Positions 37,064-45,696 of a stretch of 64,000 nucleotides of DNA are shown piece after piece. The notes beneath the pieces are model-generated. The model saw nothing but the letters and a program-made list of their open reading frames with translations. It was not told the origin of the DNA and did no database searches. A program made the position numbers and the translations under genes. The stretch is taken from contig NZ_JABRWJ010000004.1 of NCBI RefSeq assembly GCF_013266755.1, forward strand, positions 434,001 to 498,000. Reading direction: 5' to 3'. How positions within the stretch are numbered: the stretch's first letter is position 1; each line of letters starts with the position of its first letter. The stretch is from Pseudaquabacterium terrae (GTDB lineage: Bacteria; Pseudomonadota; Gammaproteobacteria; Burkholderiales; Burkholderiaceae_C).

Positions 37064-39276
37064 CTCGCCGCCGACACGTCCACCGCGACGCCCGACAGCA
37101 CCGCATTGCCCGACAGCGGATCGAACAGCGCCTCGTCGAGCACCACGTTGAGGTTGGCGCCCGGGCGTTCGGCGGCGACGCCCAGCCGCGCGCCCTGCAG
37201 GTCGTGGCCCCAGCCGTGCGGCAGGCTGACGACGCCGCGCATCATCGCCTCGCTGACGTGCACCGGCACGGTGATCGTGCGGCCGTCGCGGCGCACCTCG
37301 GCGAGCGCGCCGTCGGCCAGGCCCAGGCGCTGCGCATCGTGCGGATGGACCAGCAGCGTGCAGCGCAGCGGACCCTTGGCGAGGATCGGCAGGTTGTGCA
37401 TCCAGCTGTTGTTCGAACGCAGCTCGCGGCGGCCGATGATGGCCATCGCCGGGGCAGCAGTCTCGAGATCGGCCAGCGCGCGCGGCAGGTCGGCGAGCAG
37501 CGGCGCGGGCGCCAGCTCGACCATCCCGCTGGGCGTGCGCAGCATCTCGGGCAGCCGCGGCTGCAATTCGCCCAAGTCGATGCCGCCGGGCGCGTCGGCG
37601 ACCTTCGCGAGGTTGAGGCCCTCCGGCTTCAGGCCGAAGGCGTCGCCGTAGGGCCCGGCGCGCAGCGACAGGTCGATCAGCCGATCGGGTCCCTGCCAGC
37701 GCTGCACGGCGGCCATCACGGCGTCGGTCTGGTCACCGGCCACCTTGCGCACCTCGTCGGCCGCCAGCTGATCGTCGAGCGCTTGCAGATCGGCGTTCGC
37801 ACCCAGCCCCTTGACGATCGCCAGCAGCCGCAGCAGGTTCTGCCATTCGGCCGGCTGGCCGGCCGCGGGCGTGAACACCGGCGCGCTGTAGCGCGCGTGG
37901 TTGCGCCAGCTCATCTGCGGGAAGGCGACGTCGTAGTGGCTGTCCTCGAGCGGCGAGACACCCGGCAGCACGACGTCGGCGTGGCGCGAGGTCTCGTTCA
38001 AATAGATGTCGAGGCTGACCATGAAGTCCAGCGAATCGAGCGCTTGCGACAGCCGCGGCCCGTTCGGCGCCGACAGCACCGGGTTGCTGGCGATCGTGAT
38101 CAGCGCGCGTACCTGGCCGGCGCCGGGCGTCTCGATCTCCTCGGCCAGCTTGACCATCGGCAGCTCGCCGAAGACCTCGGGCGCGCCGCTGACGCGGCTC
38201 GAGTGCCGCCCGGTGACCACGCCGCGGCCGCGGCCGGGCGTGCCGGTGGTGTTGGCGCCGAACGCGGCGGGTTTCGAGAACATCGCGCCGCCCGGTTCGT
38301 CGAGGTGGCCGGTGACGATGTTCAGCGCATCGATCAGCCATTGCGACAGCGTGCCGAAGCTCTGCGTGCAGGTGCCGATGCGGCCGTAGACGGCAGCGCG
38401 CTCGGCGGCGGCGAGCTCACGCGCCAGGCCGCGGATGGTGTCCGCCGGGATGCCGCAGCGTTCGGCGGCGCGCTCGGGCGTGAAGGGCGCCACCGCGTCG
38501 CGCAGCAGGTCCAGCCCGGCGACCAGCGGCTCGAGCCGGCCGAGCCGCACCAGGCCTTCGGCGAACAGCGTGTTGAGCATCGCCGCCAGCAGGTGCACGT
38601 CGGTGCCGGGGCGGATGAAGTGGTGCGCGTCGGCGACCTCCGCGGTCTCGGTGCGCCGCGGGTCGATCACGACCAGCTTGCCGCCGCGCGCGCGCATCGC
38701 CTTGGCCTTGCCGCGGAAGTCGGGCACCGTCCACAGGCTGCCGTTGCTGGCCACCGGGTTGGCGCCGAGCACCAGCAGGAAATCGGTGCGGGTGATGTCC
38801 GGCACGGCGATCGAGAACAGCGTGCCGAACATCAGCCCGGCTTGCAGGTGCTTGGGCATCTGGTCGAGCGTGCTGGCCGAGTACAGGTTCTTCGAGCCGA
38901 CGGCGCGCGCCAGCCGCGCAAAATACAGCAGCAGCCCGGCCTTGTGCGCCGCCGGGTTGCCCACCGTCAGCGCCAGCGCGTCGCGGCCGTGCGCGGCGAG
39001 GATCGGCGACAGCCGGCGCTCGATCTCGGCGAAGGCCTCGTCCCAGCTCACCGGCACGTGCTGGCCGTTGCGCTTGATCAGCGGCTGGCGCAGGCGGTCA
39101 GGGTCTTCGTGCAGGTCTTTCAGCGCGACGGCCTTCGGGCAGATGAAGCCGTGGCTGAAGACGTCGTCGTCCTTGCCGCGGATCGAGACGATCTTCGGGC
39201 CTTCGGTGCGCACTTCGAGGCCGCAGCAGGCCTCGCAGAGCGGGCAGATGCGGTAATGGGTCTGGGCGGTGGTCAT
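37060..39276 (-). CDS. molybdopterin oxidoreductase with N-terminal 4Fe-4S site
   Basis: 738 residues. The N-terminal iron-sulfur site is C11-P-L-C14-x3-C18 with C46 in FICPK. Molybdopterin-domain motifs follow, including VLGANPVASNGSLWTVPDFRGK, VVIDPRRTETAEVADAHHFIRPGTD and SLDIYLNETSRHADVVLPG. The C-terminal dinucleotide domain starts near 615 and has LLVHPHDAQRLGLADGALAEV. There is no Tat signal, so it is cytoplasmic. It belongs to the large DMSO reductase family with close relatives of unknown substrate. No small electron-transfer subunit gene is adjacent. The residue expected to bind Mo, in SASTLDQMPK, is not clear. Confidence 0.85.
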   Translation of the reverse strand: MTTAQTHYRICPLCEACCGLEVRTEGPKIVSIRGKDDDVFSHGFICPKAVALKDLHEDPDRLRQPLIKRNGQHVPVSWDEAFAEIERRLSPILAAHGRDALALTVGNPAAHKAGLLLYFARLARAVGSKNLYSASTLDQMPKHLQAGLMFGTLFSIAVPDITRTDFLLVLGANPVASNGSLWTVPDFRGKAKAMRARGGKLVVIDPRRTETAEVADAHHFIRPGTDVHLLAAMLNTLFAEGLVRLGRLEPLVAGLDLLRDAVAPFTPERAAERCGIPADTIRGLARELAAAERAAVYGRIGTCTQSFGTLSQWLIDALNIVTGHLDEPGGAMFSKPAAFGANTTGTPGRGRGVVTGRHSSRVSGAPEVFGELPMVKLAEEIETPGAGQVRALITIASNPVLSAPNGPRLSQALDSLDFMVSLDIYLNETSRHADVVLPGVSPLEDSHYDVAFPQMSWRNHARYSAPVFTPAAGQPAEWQNLLRLLAIVKGLGANADLQALDDQLAADEVRKVAGDQTDAVMAAVQRWQGPDRLIDLSLRAGPYGDAFGLKPEGLNLAKVADAPGGIDLGELQPRLPEMLRTPSGMVELAPAPLLADLPRALADLETAAPAMAIIGRRELRSNNSWMHNLPILAKGPLRCTLLVHPHDAQRLGLADGALAEVRRDGRTITVPVHVSEAMMRGVVSLPHGWGHDLQGARLGVAAERPGANLNVVLDEALFDPLSGNAVLSGVAVDVSAAS

Positions 39277-39337
39277 CGGGCGGTTCTCCGGCGTTGGCGG
39301 ACCTTATGCCGTGGGCACAGGTCCGTCCGTCACACAG

Positions 39338-39354
39338 GCGACGGTAGCCGTCGC
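39338..39354. repeat. inverted repeat between htrA-like and molybdenum enzyme genes
   Basis: GCGACGG-TAG-CCGTCGC is a perfect 7-base stem located 62 bases upstream of the molybdenum enzyme start and 59 bases beyond the end of the protease gene. There is no T-run on either side. It could be an operator or transcript-end structure. Confidence 0.35.
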
Positions 39355-39412
39355 GGCGAGGGATAGCGATGACCTGGGAGGTAAAGCCCGGTCAGCAGGC
39401 AGGCCAGCCAGG

Positions 39413-40513
39413 CTAGTCGCCGGCAAGCACCACGGTCTGCTTGCGCGTGCGGCCGCTGCGCCACAGCGTCAGATTCACGCTGTCGCCGGGCTGGCGCTTT
39501 TCCAGCAGCGTCAGCATGTCGTCGAGGTTGTGCACCGGCTCGTCGTTGATCGCCGTGATCACGTCGCCGGCGATGATGCTGCCGTCGGCCGCGCGCGCAA
39601 AGGCCTGCAGGCCGGCCTTGTCCGCCGGGCTGCGCGGCGTGATCTGCAGCAGCGCGACGCCTTCGGGCAGGCGCAGGGCGCGATGGAGCTGTTCCGACGC
39701 TGCGGCAATGCCCAGCGCCGGCCGGCTGATGCGGCCGTCGCGGATCAGCCGCGGCACGATGCGGTTGACTTCGTCGACCGGAATCGCGAAACCGATGCCG
39801 GCGCTGGCCCCCGACGGGCTGTAGATGGCTGTGTTGACCCCGATCAGCCGCCCCGCGGAATCGAGCAGCGGACCGCCGGAATTGCCCGGGTTGATGGCCG
39901 CATCGGTCTGGATCACGCCGCGGATCGTGCGTTGGTTTGCCGAGTCGATCTCGCGGTTCAGCGCGCTGACGATGCCGGTCGTCAGCGTCTGGTCGAGGCC
40001 GAAGGGGTTGCCGATCGCATAGACCCGCTGCCCGACCTGCAGATCGCGGCTGCTGCCGATCGCAATCGGGTGCAGCTTGTCGCGCGGCAGGCTGATCTTC
40101 AGCACCGCGAGATCGCGATCGGGGAAGGCGCCGACCAGCGTCGCCTTGTGCGTCGACTGGTCGGCCAGCGTCACGCGCGCGGCATCGCCGCCCTGGATCA
40201 CGTGGAAGTTGGTGACGACGTGGCCCTGCATGTCCCAGACGAAGCCGGTGCCGGTGCCGCGCGGCACCTGCTGCACGCTGCGCGAGAAGAAGTCGCGCGC
40301 GACTTCCAGCGTCGTGATGTGCACGACCGCGGGCGAGACGCGCTTGAAGACCTCGATGTTGGCGAGCTCGTCGGCGCCCAGCGGGCCGCGCGGCGTCAGC
40401 GCACGCGACGGGGGATCGCTGCGCGCGCCGGGCGCTTCACGCTGCGCCGCGGCCGCGCCGGCCGCGAGCGACGCGGCCAGCGCAGCCAGCCAGGGGAGGG
40501 CCATGCGCCGCAC
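39413..40513 (-). CDS. HtrA/DegP-like periplasmic serine protease (S1C) with one PDZ domain
   Basis: 366 residues from a GTG at 40513; the ATG at 40504 is an alternative. I prefer the GTG because it gives a basic signal-peptide start (RRMALPWLAALAASLAAGAAAA) two bases after the upstream stop. The catalytic triad is H104 (VVTNFHVIQ), D134 (FPDRDLAVLK) and S212 (AINPGNSGGPLLD). A single PDZ domain occupies about 270-366, so it is the DegS/HhoB or Trypco-type short form. It degrades or regulates misfolded envelope proteins. It is probably translated together with the thioesterase gene just upstream. Confidence 0.9.
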   Translation of the reverse strand: MRRMALPWLAALAASLAAGAAAAQREAPGARSDPPSRALTPRGPLGADELANIEVFKRVSPAVVHITTLEVARDFFSRSVQQVPRGTGTGFVWDMQGHVVTNFHVIQGGDAARVTLADQSTHKATLVGAFPDRDLAVLKISLPRDKLHPIAIGSSRDLQVGQRVYAIGNPFGLDQTLTTGIVSALNREIDSANQRTIRGVIQTDAAINPGNSGGPLLDSAGRLIGVNTAIYSPSGASAGIGFAIPVDEVNRIVPRLIRDGRISRPALGIAAASEQLHRALRLPEGVALLQITPRSPADKAGLQAFARAADGSIIAGDVITAINDEPVHNLDDMLTLLEKRQPGDSVNLTLWRSGRTRKQTVVLAGD

Positions 40514-40515
40514 GC

Positions 40516-41004
40516 TCAACTCACGATGTAGGCCGCCGCCGCCGTCGCGATCAGCGTGCCTTCGTCGTTGACCAGCCGCATCTGCGTCGAGCCGACGCGG
40601 CCGCCCAGGCGCATCACCTCGGCGCTGGCGACGAAGTGCCGGCCCATGCCCTGGCGCAGGAAATCGACGCGCAGGTCGATCGTGCCCATCTTGACGAAGC
40701 GATGCATCACCTGCTCGACATCGTCGGCCGCATGCTTGTCGGCGATCGCCAGCATCAGCGCGCAGCCGCCCATCGCGTCGAGCGTGGCGGAAATCACGCC
40801 GCCGTGCAGCCGGCCGTAGTGGTAATGCCCGACCAGCTCCGGCCGCATCTCGAAGCCCACCAGAAATTGCGGCCGCAACTGCTGCACCTTCAGGCCGAGG
40901 ACCTGGTTGAACGTGATCTTGTGCTCGACGAGCGCGATCAGCTCGGCGTCGAGCCGGGCCTGCTCGGCGTCGCTGCGGCGGTCCAGGGTGGCGGCTTGGG
41001 TCAT
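40516..41004 (-). CDS. PaaI/YigI-type hotdog thioesterase
   Basis: 162 residues with a hotdog fold. HYHYGRLHGGVISATLDAMGGCALML is the catalytic helix region, with HGG and the Asp used in PaaI-type acyl-CoA thioesterases. DLRVDFLRQGMGRHFVASAEVMRLGGRVGSTQMRLVNDEGTLIATA is the following sheet. The N-terminal about 30 residues are an extra helical stretch, as in E. coli YigI. It hydrolyses acyl-CoA in the cytoplasm; chain length is not predictable here. It is first in a two-gene unit with the HtrA-like protease. Confidence 0.85.
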   Translation of the reverse strand: MTQAATLDRRSDAEQARLDAELIALVEHKITFNQVLGLKVQQLRPQFLVGFEMRPELVGHYHYGRLHGGVISATLDAMGGCALMLAIADKHAADDVEQVMHRFVKMGTIDLRVDFLRQGMGRHFVASAEVMRLGGRVGSTQMRLVNDEGTLIATAAAAYIVS

Positions 41005-41078
41005 GGGCGCAGAGCATAGCCGCGCAGTGCGAACGACCCGGCGCTCAAGCCGCGGCCCGGGCTGCCGAAAGCACCAGG

Positions 41079-41381
41079 ATGAATCGCCTTACCCCCCATG
41101 CATTCCTGGTCGTGCTGGCCGGCATCGGCTGGGCATGCGCCTTCGCGGCGGTCGGCCTCGGCTTGTTCGCCGACGTGCCGGACCATGCACCGATCGCCAT
41201 CGTCTTCGGCGCCTTCGGCTTCGTCGGCGGCGCCGCCAGCACCGCGCTGCGCATCGCCTTCGAACACCACCTGCCGATCGAATTGGCGGCGCGGCTGCGC
41301 GGGCGCGGCGGCGAAGCGGCCGATGCCGACGGCTCGGCGCCGGCCACCGTGTCGCCGGCGCCCAGCGCGTTCGGGGCCTGA
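41079..41381 (+). CDS. small membrane protein, unknown
   Basis: 100 residues with two hydrophobic helices (about 9-30 and 39-60), followed by a polar Ala/Gly/Pro tail. I recognise no family. AGG lies directly before the ATG. It starts 74 bases after the divergent thioesterase gene and is followed after 38 bases by another small gene of unknown function with its own strong ribosome binding site. GC third-position bias is strong, which supports it being a real gene. Confidence 0.55.
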   Translation: MNRLTPHAFLVVLAGIGWACAFAAVGLGLFADVPDHAPIAIVFGAFGFVGGAASTALRIAFEHHLPIELAARLRGRGGEAADADGSAPATVSPAPSAFGA

Positions 41382-41419
41382 AGCGAGATGAAGAACCACG
41401 CAGAAGAGGGAGCCTTCCG

Positions 41420-41713
41420 ATGATCCAGGTGCAGATTGCCGCGACGCTCGAGCGCAGCGGTGTGTCCGCCGTGCGCTGGGTGCTGGTCGACCCGGACGAA
41501 TCCGCACGCACCGCGCCGGCGGAGCCGGCCCAGCGCGTGCGGTCCGAACCGGAGCCGGTGTCTCCGCGGCCGGGCCGCACGGTGCACCGCGCCAGCCTCG
41601 GCGTGCGCGTGGCGTCAGCCGTGGTGCTGCTGAGCGCGCTCGGCGGCGCGTGGAGCGTGGCCTCGGCACTGCAGCCGGCGGCCGCGCCGGCGCGCCCCGC
41701 GGCGACGCGCTGA
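41420..41713 (+). CDS. small protein with one C-terminal membrane helix, unknown
   Basis: 97 residues from an ATG eight bases after GAGGGAG. The N-terminal half is soluble (MIQVQIAATLERSGVSAVRWVLVDPDES). The middle is Pro/Arg-rich, and a hydrophobic helix lies at about 63-85 (ASLGVRVASAVVLLSALGGAWSVA). No family recognised. It is 12 bases upstream of the next unknown gene, so the two are probably co-transcribed. Confidence 0.5.
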   Translation: MIQVQIAATLERSGVSAVRWVLVDPDESARTAPAEPAQRVRSEPEPVSPRPGRTVHRASLGVRVASAVVLLSALGGAWSVASALQPAAAPARPAATR

Positions 41714-41725
41714 CGAGGAGCCGTG

Positions 41726-42364
41726 ATGGACATCCGACCCGAGAGCCGCCTGCCCTGGGACGACGAGCAGGAACTGCTCGGCCTGCGCGTGCGCGCCTTC
41801 TTCTTCGATCCGGCGACCGTCGGCGCCCGCCATGACTGGATCGATCGCGCGCTGCCGGTACTGACGCCGGTGCGGCCGACGACGCTGCATGCCGCCGGCG
41901 AGCGCGGCCAGTACGCGGTGGCCGAGTTGATCGCGCATCCCGATGCGGTGTTCGAGCACGGCAACGGCCTGATCTGCCTGCTCGACCGCAGCGAGGATCA
42001 GCGCGACCACGACCCGGCGACCTGGCCGAACGGGGTGCGCGGCGACGCGCTGGTGCAGGCGGTGGTCGCCGCGGTCGCGGTGGCCGGCCAGCGCCAGACA
42101 CCGACCGTTGCGCTGCTGCGCTGTCACAACGTGCTGTACCAGATCGATCCGAGCCCGGCGGCGCTGGAGTGCATCGCCACCAGCATCGTGCCCGCCAAGC
42201 GTTATTGCGGCGCCGAAGGCTCGATCAGCGTGCAGCAGCTGGCTGCCTACTGCGAACCGCGGCTGCGCAACCTGCCGGCCGGTGGCGCGGTGCTGACGCG
42301 CAGTCAGTGCGACATCGGATTCGCCGACACGACGCCATCGGTGGCCGGCATCGCCGAGGCCTGA
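41726..42364 (+). CDS. hypothetical protein, possibly nuclease-fold
   Basis: 212 residues, soluble. GAGGAG precedes a GTG ATG pair; I use the ATG. I do not recognise the family. The order alpha-ELIAHPDAVFEHGNGLICLLDRSE-alpha-TPTVALLRCHNVLYQI resembles the core of PD-(D/E)xK nucleases, with D and a later acidic residue, but the essential lysine position is not met. The Cys residues in KRYCGAEGSISVQQLAAYCEPR could form a small metal site. Its last 61 bases overlap the convergent gene at 42304, so one of the two ends may be shorter than shown. Confidence 0.6.
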   Translation: MDIRPESRLPWDDEQELLGLRVRAFFFDPATVGARHDWIDRALPVLTPVRPTTLHAAGERGQYAVAELIAHPDAVFEHGNGLICLLDRSEDQRDHDPATWPNGVRGDALVQAVVAAVAVAGQRQTPTVALLRCHNVLYQIDPSPAALECIATSIVPAKRYCGAEGSISVQQLAAYCEPRLRNLPAGGAVLTRSQCDIGFADTTPSVAGIAEA

Positions 42365-43425
42365 CCTTCTTCGAGCGCCCAGCCTTCGGTGGCCTGGGCA
42401 GCGCTGTGCCAGCGCTGGCTGGGGCCGAGCAGGCCGCGGCGCGCGGCGCGCTGCAGCAGCCGCTCGCACGCGGCGGCGTCGAGCAGCGTGGCCAGCCGCG
42501 CCCAGCGGCGCTGCACCAGCGCATCGCGCCATGCGTTGACCATCGCCGCGCGCATCGCGTCGCCACCCAGCACCGGCCCGGCGGCCAGCCGCCGCGCCAG
42601 CATCGTGTGCATGAAGACCTGGAACGCGTGGCGAACCTCGCTCGACGGCATCAGCGCGGCCAGCGCAACCAGCCGGCGCGCATAACCGGCCTGGCAGAAC
42701 TGCAGCGTCAGCATCACCTGCAGCGCCTGCACCGGATTGAGCACGCGCACGCGGTTCGGCGGCAGCACGAGCAGCGGCAGCGCGGCGGCCTCGGCGTGGG
42801 GCAGCGGCGTGGCGAAGCTCGCCAGCACCGCGAGGCGGCGCCACTCGTCGCCATCGAGGCCGTGGAACAGCGCTTGTTCGCCAGCGTCGATGCGTTGGGC
42901 ATAGGCCAGCGCCGCGGCGCAGTCATGGCCGACCAGCGCCTGGCGCGCCGCGCCCGACAGCATCGCCAGGTTGCCGGCCGCGTAGGCGGCGCGGCCGTTC
43001 AGCCGTTCGATGACGGCATCGGCAGGCCCCTCGTCGCCGCGGCCGAGCGGCTGCAGCGTCACCGGGCAGGCGGTCACCTCGAGCTGGGCGAGGAAGTTCG
43101 GTGTGACCTGCACGCCCTCGAAGGCCTGGCCGCGCTGCCACGCCGCCAGCCGCAGCTGCAGCCAGCGCCGCACGGCGGGGCTTGGCCGCAAGGTGCGGCT
43201 GCCGAAGCCGGCGCGGCCGGCGCTCCAGCCCTGGCGCACGGGGTTGTCGGCATGCAGGTGGGCCACCGGCGGCGTCAGCCGGTAGTGCGCGAAGTCCCAG
43301 CCGATCTCGAACGCGGTGTGATCGGTGCCCGCCGGGCGCTGCGGACGGCCGGGCGCGCGCAGCGCGGCAGGGGTGGCGCCGGGCGCAGCGGCGGGCGTGT
43401 CGAACAGGAAGGCAGCTTGCGACAT
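42304..43425 (-). CDS. hypothetical protein with HNH-like core
   Basis: 373 residues from an ATG with GAGAGG upstream. Not a family I can name. The stretch VTACPVTLQPL, about 20 residues, AVIERLN, AYAAGNLAMLSGAARQAL resembles the degenerate HNH core seen in some Burkholderiales proteins, where a CPxT turn, an (E/D)RLN and an NL-x-M-x-S-x-x-A helix follow each other. The C-terminal 180 residues are helical. It is divergent from the WYL regulator operon, and two matched palindromes lie between the starts. Its expression is therefore likely linked to that regulator. Confidence 0.6.
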   Translation of the reverse strand: MSQAAFLFDTPAAAPGATPAALRAPGRPQRPAGTDHTAFEIGWDFAHYRLTPPVAHLHADNPVRQGWSAGRAGFGSRTLRPSPAVRRWLQLRLAAWQRGQAFEGVQVTPNFLAQLEVTACPVTLQPLGRGDEGPADAVIERLNGRAAYAAGNLAMLSGAARQALVGHDCAAALAYAQRIDAGEQALFHGLDGDEWRRLAVLASFATPLPHAEAAALPLLVLPPNRVRVLNPVQALQVMLTLQFCQAGYARRLVALAALMPSSEVRHAFQVFMHTMLARRLAAGPVLGGDAMRAAMVNAWRDALVQRRWARLATLLDAAACERLLQRAARRGLLGPSQRWHSAAQATEGWALEEGQASAMPATDGVVSANPMSH

Positions 43426-43484
43426 GGCGGACCTCTCGGTGTCGGCGCCGAGACGGCCTCGGCAGGACGCAGTGTGGAAGTCGG

Positions 43485-43505
43485 GTGGCTCAAGACGTGA
43501 GCCAC
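43485..43505. promoter_or_regulatory. operator 1, GTGGCTCA-N5-TGAGCCAC
   Basis: Perfect 8-base arms (43485-43492 and 43498-43505) around AGACG, 60 bases upstream of the divergent unknown gene start. The same arms and spacer length recur at 43539. Centre-to-centre distance of the two sites is 55 bases, close to five helical turns, so two dimers could contact each other. Probable binding site of the WYL regulator. Confidence 0.75.
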
Positions 43506-43538
43506 TGCCGCAGGAATATTTCTGCGTGGTCGCGGGCC

Positions 43539-43561
43539 GGTGGCTCAGCCTTTGAGCCACC
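43539..43561. promoter_or_regulatory. operator 2, GGTGGCTCA-N5-TGAGCCACC
   Basis: Perfect 9-base arms around GCCTT, ending 28 bases before the WYL regulator start. It shares the full 8-base arm and the 5-base spacer with operator 1. Its position near the start codon fits autorepression. Confidence 0.78.
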
Positions 43562-43589
43562 GCCCTGCTAACCCAGGCTACAGTCGGGC

Positions 43590-44594
43590 ATGACGCATGC
43601 GGCGCGCCTGTACAAGATCGAGAGCCTGATCCGACAGCGGGGGCATGTCAGCATGGCCGTGCTGTGCGACGAGCTGGAGGTGTCGCGCGCGACGCTGAAG
43701 CGTGATCTCGAGTACCTGCGCGACCAGATGGGCGCCCCGATCGAGTACGACCGCGATGCCAACGGCTACCGCTTCGGCGCCGAGTACCGCGGCCAGAAGC
43801 ACGAATTGCCGGGGCTGTGGTTCAGCGAGCGCGAGTTGTACTCGCTGCTGATGGCACACCAGCTGCTCAGCGAGCTCGACAGCGAAGGCCTGCTGTCGCG
43901 CCACCTGCAGCCGCTGCTCGACCGCATCCACGAGCTGCTCGGCCCGGAGGGCGAAACCCAGTCGCGCGCGCTGATGCGGCGCGTGAAGATCGTCGGCGCG
44001 CTGAAGCGGCCGGTGGCCAGCGAATTCTTCGAGCGCGTCGGCGAAGCGCTGCTGCGCCGGCGCCGCCTGCACATGCGCTACCAGACGCGCGGCCGCGGCG
44101 GCGCCAGCAGCGAGCGCGAGGTCTCGCCGCAGCGGCTGGTGCACTACAAGAACACCTGGTACCTCGACGCCTGGTGCCACACCCGAGAGAAGCTGCTGCG
44201 CTTCGCGCTCGACGCGATGCAGCAGGCGCGCGTGCTCGACGCGCGCGCCAAGGACGTCGCGATGAAGCAGGTCGAGGCCGAGATGGACGCCGGCTACGGC
44301 ATCTATGCCGGCGGCACGCGGCAATGGGCGACGCTGCAGTTCTCGCCGCAGGCGGCGCCCTGGATCAGCCGCGAGGAGTGGCATCCCGAGCAGCAGGGCC
44401 GCTGGCTCGACGACGGCGCCTACGAGCTGAAGCTGCCCTACGTCGACGAGACCGAGCTGGTGATGGACCTGCTGCGCCAGGGCGAGCAGGTGCGCGTGCT
44501 GGCGCCGGCAGCGCTGCAGCAGGCGGTGCGGCGGCGGCTCGAAGCCGCGGCGCGCCAGTACCTGGCGAATCACAACGAGGAGACGCCCGCATGA
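43590..44594 (+). CDS. WYL-domain transcriptional regulator
   Basis: 334 residues: N-terminal winged helix of the HTH_11 type (about 5-60, KIESLIRQRGHVSMAVLCDELEVSRATLKRDLEYLR), a WYL domain in the middle (about 140-215, with HKNTWYLDAW-like sequence VHYKNTWYLDAWCH) and a C-terminal WCX-like extension. WYL proteins sense nucleotides or small metabolites and mostly repress. Its stop overlaps the ATG of the Rieske oxygenase gene (ATGA), so the regulator and enzyme are made together. The two palindromes upstream are the likely operators. Ribosome binding site is weak. Confidence 0.9.
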   Translation: MTHAARLYKIESLIRQRGHVSMAVLCDELEVSRATLKRDLEYLRDQMGAPIEYDRDANGYRFGAEYRGQKHELPGLWFSERELYSLLMAHQLLSELDSEGLLSRHLQPLLDRIHELLGPEGETQSRALMRRVKIVGALKRPVASEFFERVGEALLRRRRLHMRYQTRGRGGASSEREVSPQRLVHYKNTWYLDAWCHTREKLLRFALDAMQQARVLDARAKDVAMKQVEAEMDAGYGIYAGGTRQWATLQFSPQAAPWISREEWHPEQQGRWLDDGAYELKLPYVDETELVMDLLRQGEQVRVLAPAALQQAVRRRLEAAARQYLANHNEETPA

Positions 44595-45682
44595 CGAGCC
44601 CCCACTACCACGTCGATCCCGATGTCCGGCGCGCCGGCACGCTGGATGCCGCGTTCTACCGTGAGCCGTCGGCGTACGCCGCGTCGCTGGAGCGGGTCTT
44701 CGCGCGCAGCTGGCAATGGATCGGCGACCTGCGCGACGTCGCCGGCGCCGGCACGCTGGCGCCGCGCTGGCTGCTGCCGGGCAGCCTCGACGAGCCGCTG
44801 CTGCTATCGCGTGATGCGAGCGGCCAGCTGCGCTGCCTGTCGAACGTCTGCACGCACCGCGGCAACCTGCTGGTGCACGAATGCACGCACGCCGAGCAGA
44901 TACGCTGCGGCTACCACTCGCGGCGTTTCGACATGGCCGGCCGGATGACCTTCATGCCGGAGTTCCAGCAGGCCGAATGTTTCCCGTCGGACAACGATCA
45001 TCTGGTGCAGGTGCCGTTCGAGGACTGGCACGGGCTGGGGTTCGCGAGCGTCGCGCCGGCAGCGCCGCTGGCCGAGGTCTTCGGCGAGATGCAGGCGCGC
45101 GTCGGCTGGATGCCGATCGCCGATTTCCGCCACGACCCCGCGCGGGACCGCGAGTTCGTCTTCGATGCGCATTGGGCGCTGTACGTCGAGAACTACCTCG
45201 AGGGCCTGCACATCCCGTTCCTGCACGCCGGGCTGATGCAGACGCTGGCCTTCAACGAGTACAGCTACGAGCTCGGGCGCTACGCCAACCTGCAGCTGGC
45301 GCTGGCCAAGCCCGGCGAACCGGCGTTCGAGCTGCCGGACGGCAGCATCGACGCCGGCAAGGCGGTCGCCGCCTACTACTGGTGGGTGTTCCCGAACCTG
45401 ATGCTGAACTTCTACCCGTGGGGCCTGTCGCTGAACCAGGTGCAGCCGCTTGGGGCCGCGCGTACGCGCGTCGTCTTCCGCAGCTACGTCTGGGACCCGG
45501 CCAAGCTCGGCAGCGGCGCCGGCGGCGACCTCGATCGTGTCGAGATGGAGGACGAGGCGGTCGTCGTGCAGGTGCAGCGCGGCGTGCGCTCGCGCTTCTA
45601 CCGCGGCGGGCGCTATTCGCCGACGCGCGAGCACGGCGTGCACCAGTTCCACCGGCTGCTGGCCGAGCACATGGCGACCTAG
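44591..45682 (+). CDS. Rieske non-heme iron oxygenase, alpha subunit
   Basis: 363 residues. Rieske 2Fe-2S ligands are C87, H89 (NVCTHRGNLL) and C106, H109 (RCGYHSRRF). The catalytic domain has the mononuclear iron ligands H207 and H212 in ENYLEGLHIPFLH; the third, an acidic residue, should lie in the C-terminal part. The length and the single-gene arrangement fit the aromatic or quaternary-amine type of oxygenases that lack a beta subunit. Substrate unknown. Overlaps the WYL regulator gene upstream and is followed after 14 bases by a flavodoxin gene. No ferredoxin or reductase gene of the usual type is nearby, so the electron source may be unusual or encoded elsewhere. Confidence 0.92.
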   Translation: MTSPHYHVDPDVRRAGTLDAAFYREPSAYAASLERVFARSWQWIGDLRDVAGAGTLAPRWLLPGSLDEPLLLSRDASGQLRCLSNVCTHRGNLLVHECTHAEQIRCGYHSRRFDMAGRMTFMPEFQQAECFPSDNDHLVQVPFEDWHGLGFASVAPAAPLAEVFGEMQARVGWMPIADFRHDPARDREFVFDAHWALYVENYLEGLHIPFLHAGLMQTLAFNEYSYELGRYANLQLALAKPGEPAFELPDGSIDAGKAVAAYYWWVFPNLMLNFYPWGLSLNQVQPLGAARTRVVFRSYVWDPAKLGSGAGGDLDRVEMEDEAVVVQVQRGVRSRFYRGGRYSPTREHGVHQFHRLLAEHMAT

Positions 45683-45696
45683 GATCGGCAGAGGTC

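Noticed and set aside
37060-39276. Formate dehydrogenase or nitrate reductase catalytic subunit
   Set aside because: No selenocysteine/Cys motif, no Tat signal and no partner subunits; only the general molybdopterin family is supported.
41726-42364. Confident PD-(D/E)xK nuclease call
   Set aside because: The acidic residues are compatible but the required lysine is absent and overall similarity is too vague.
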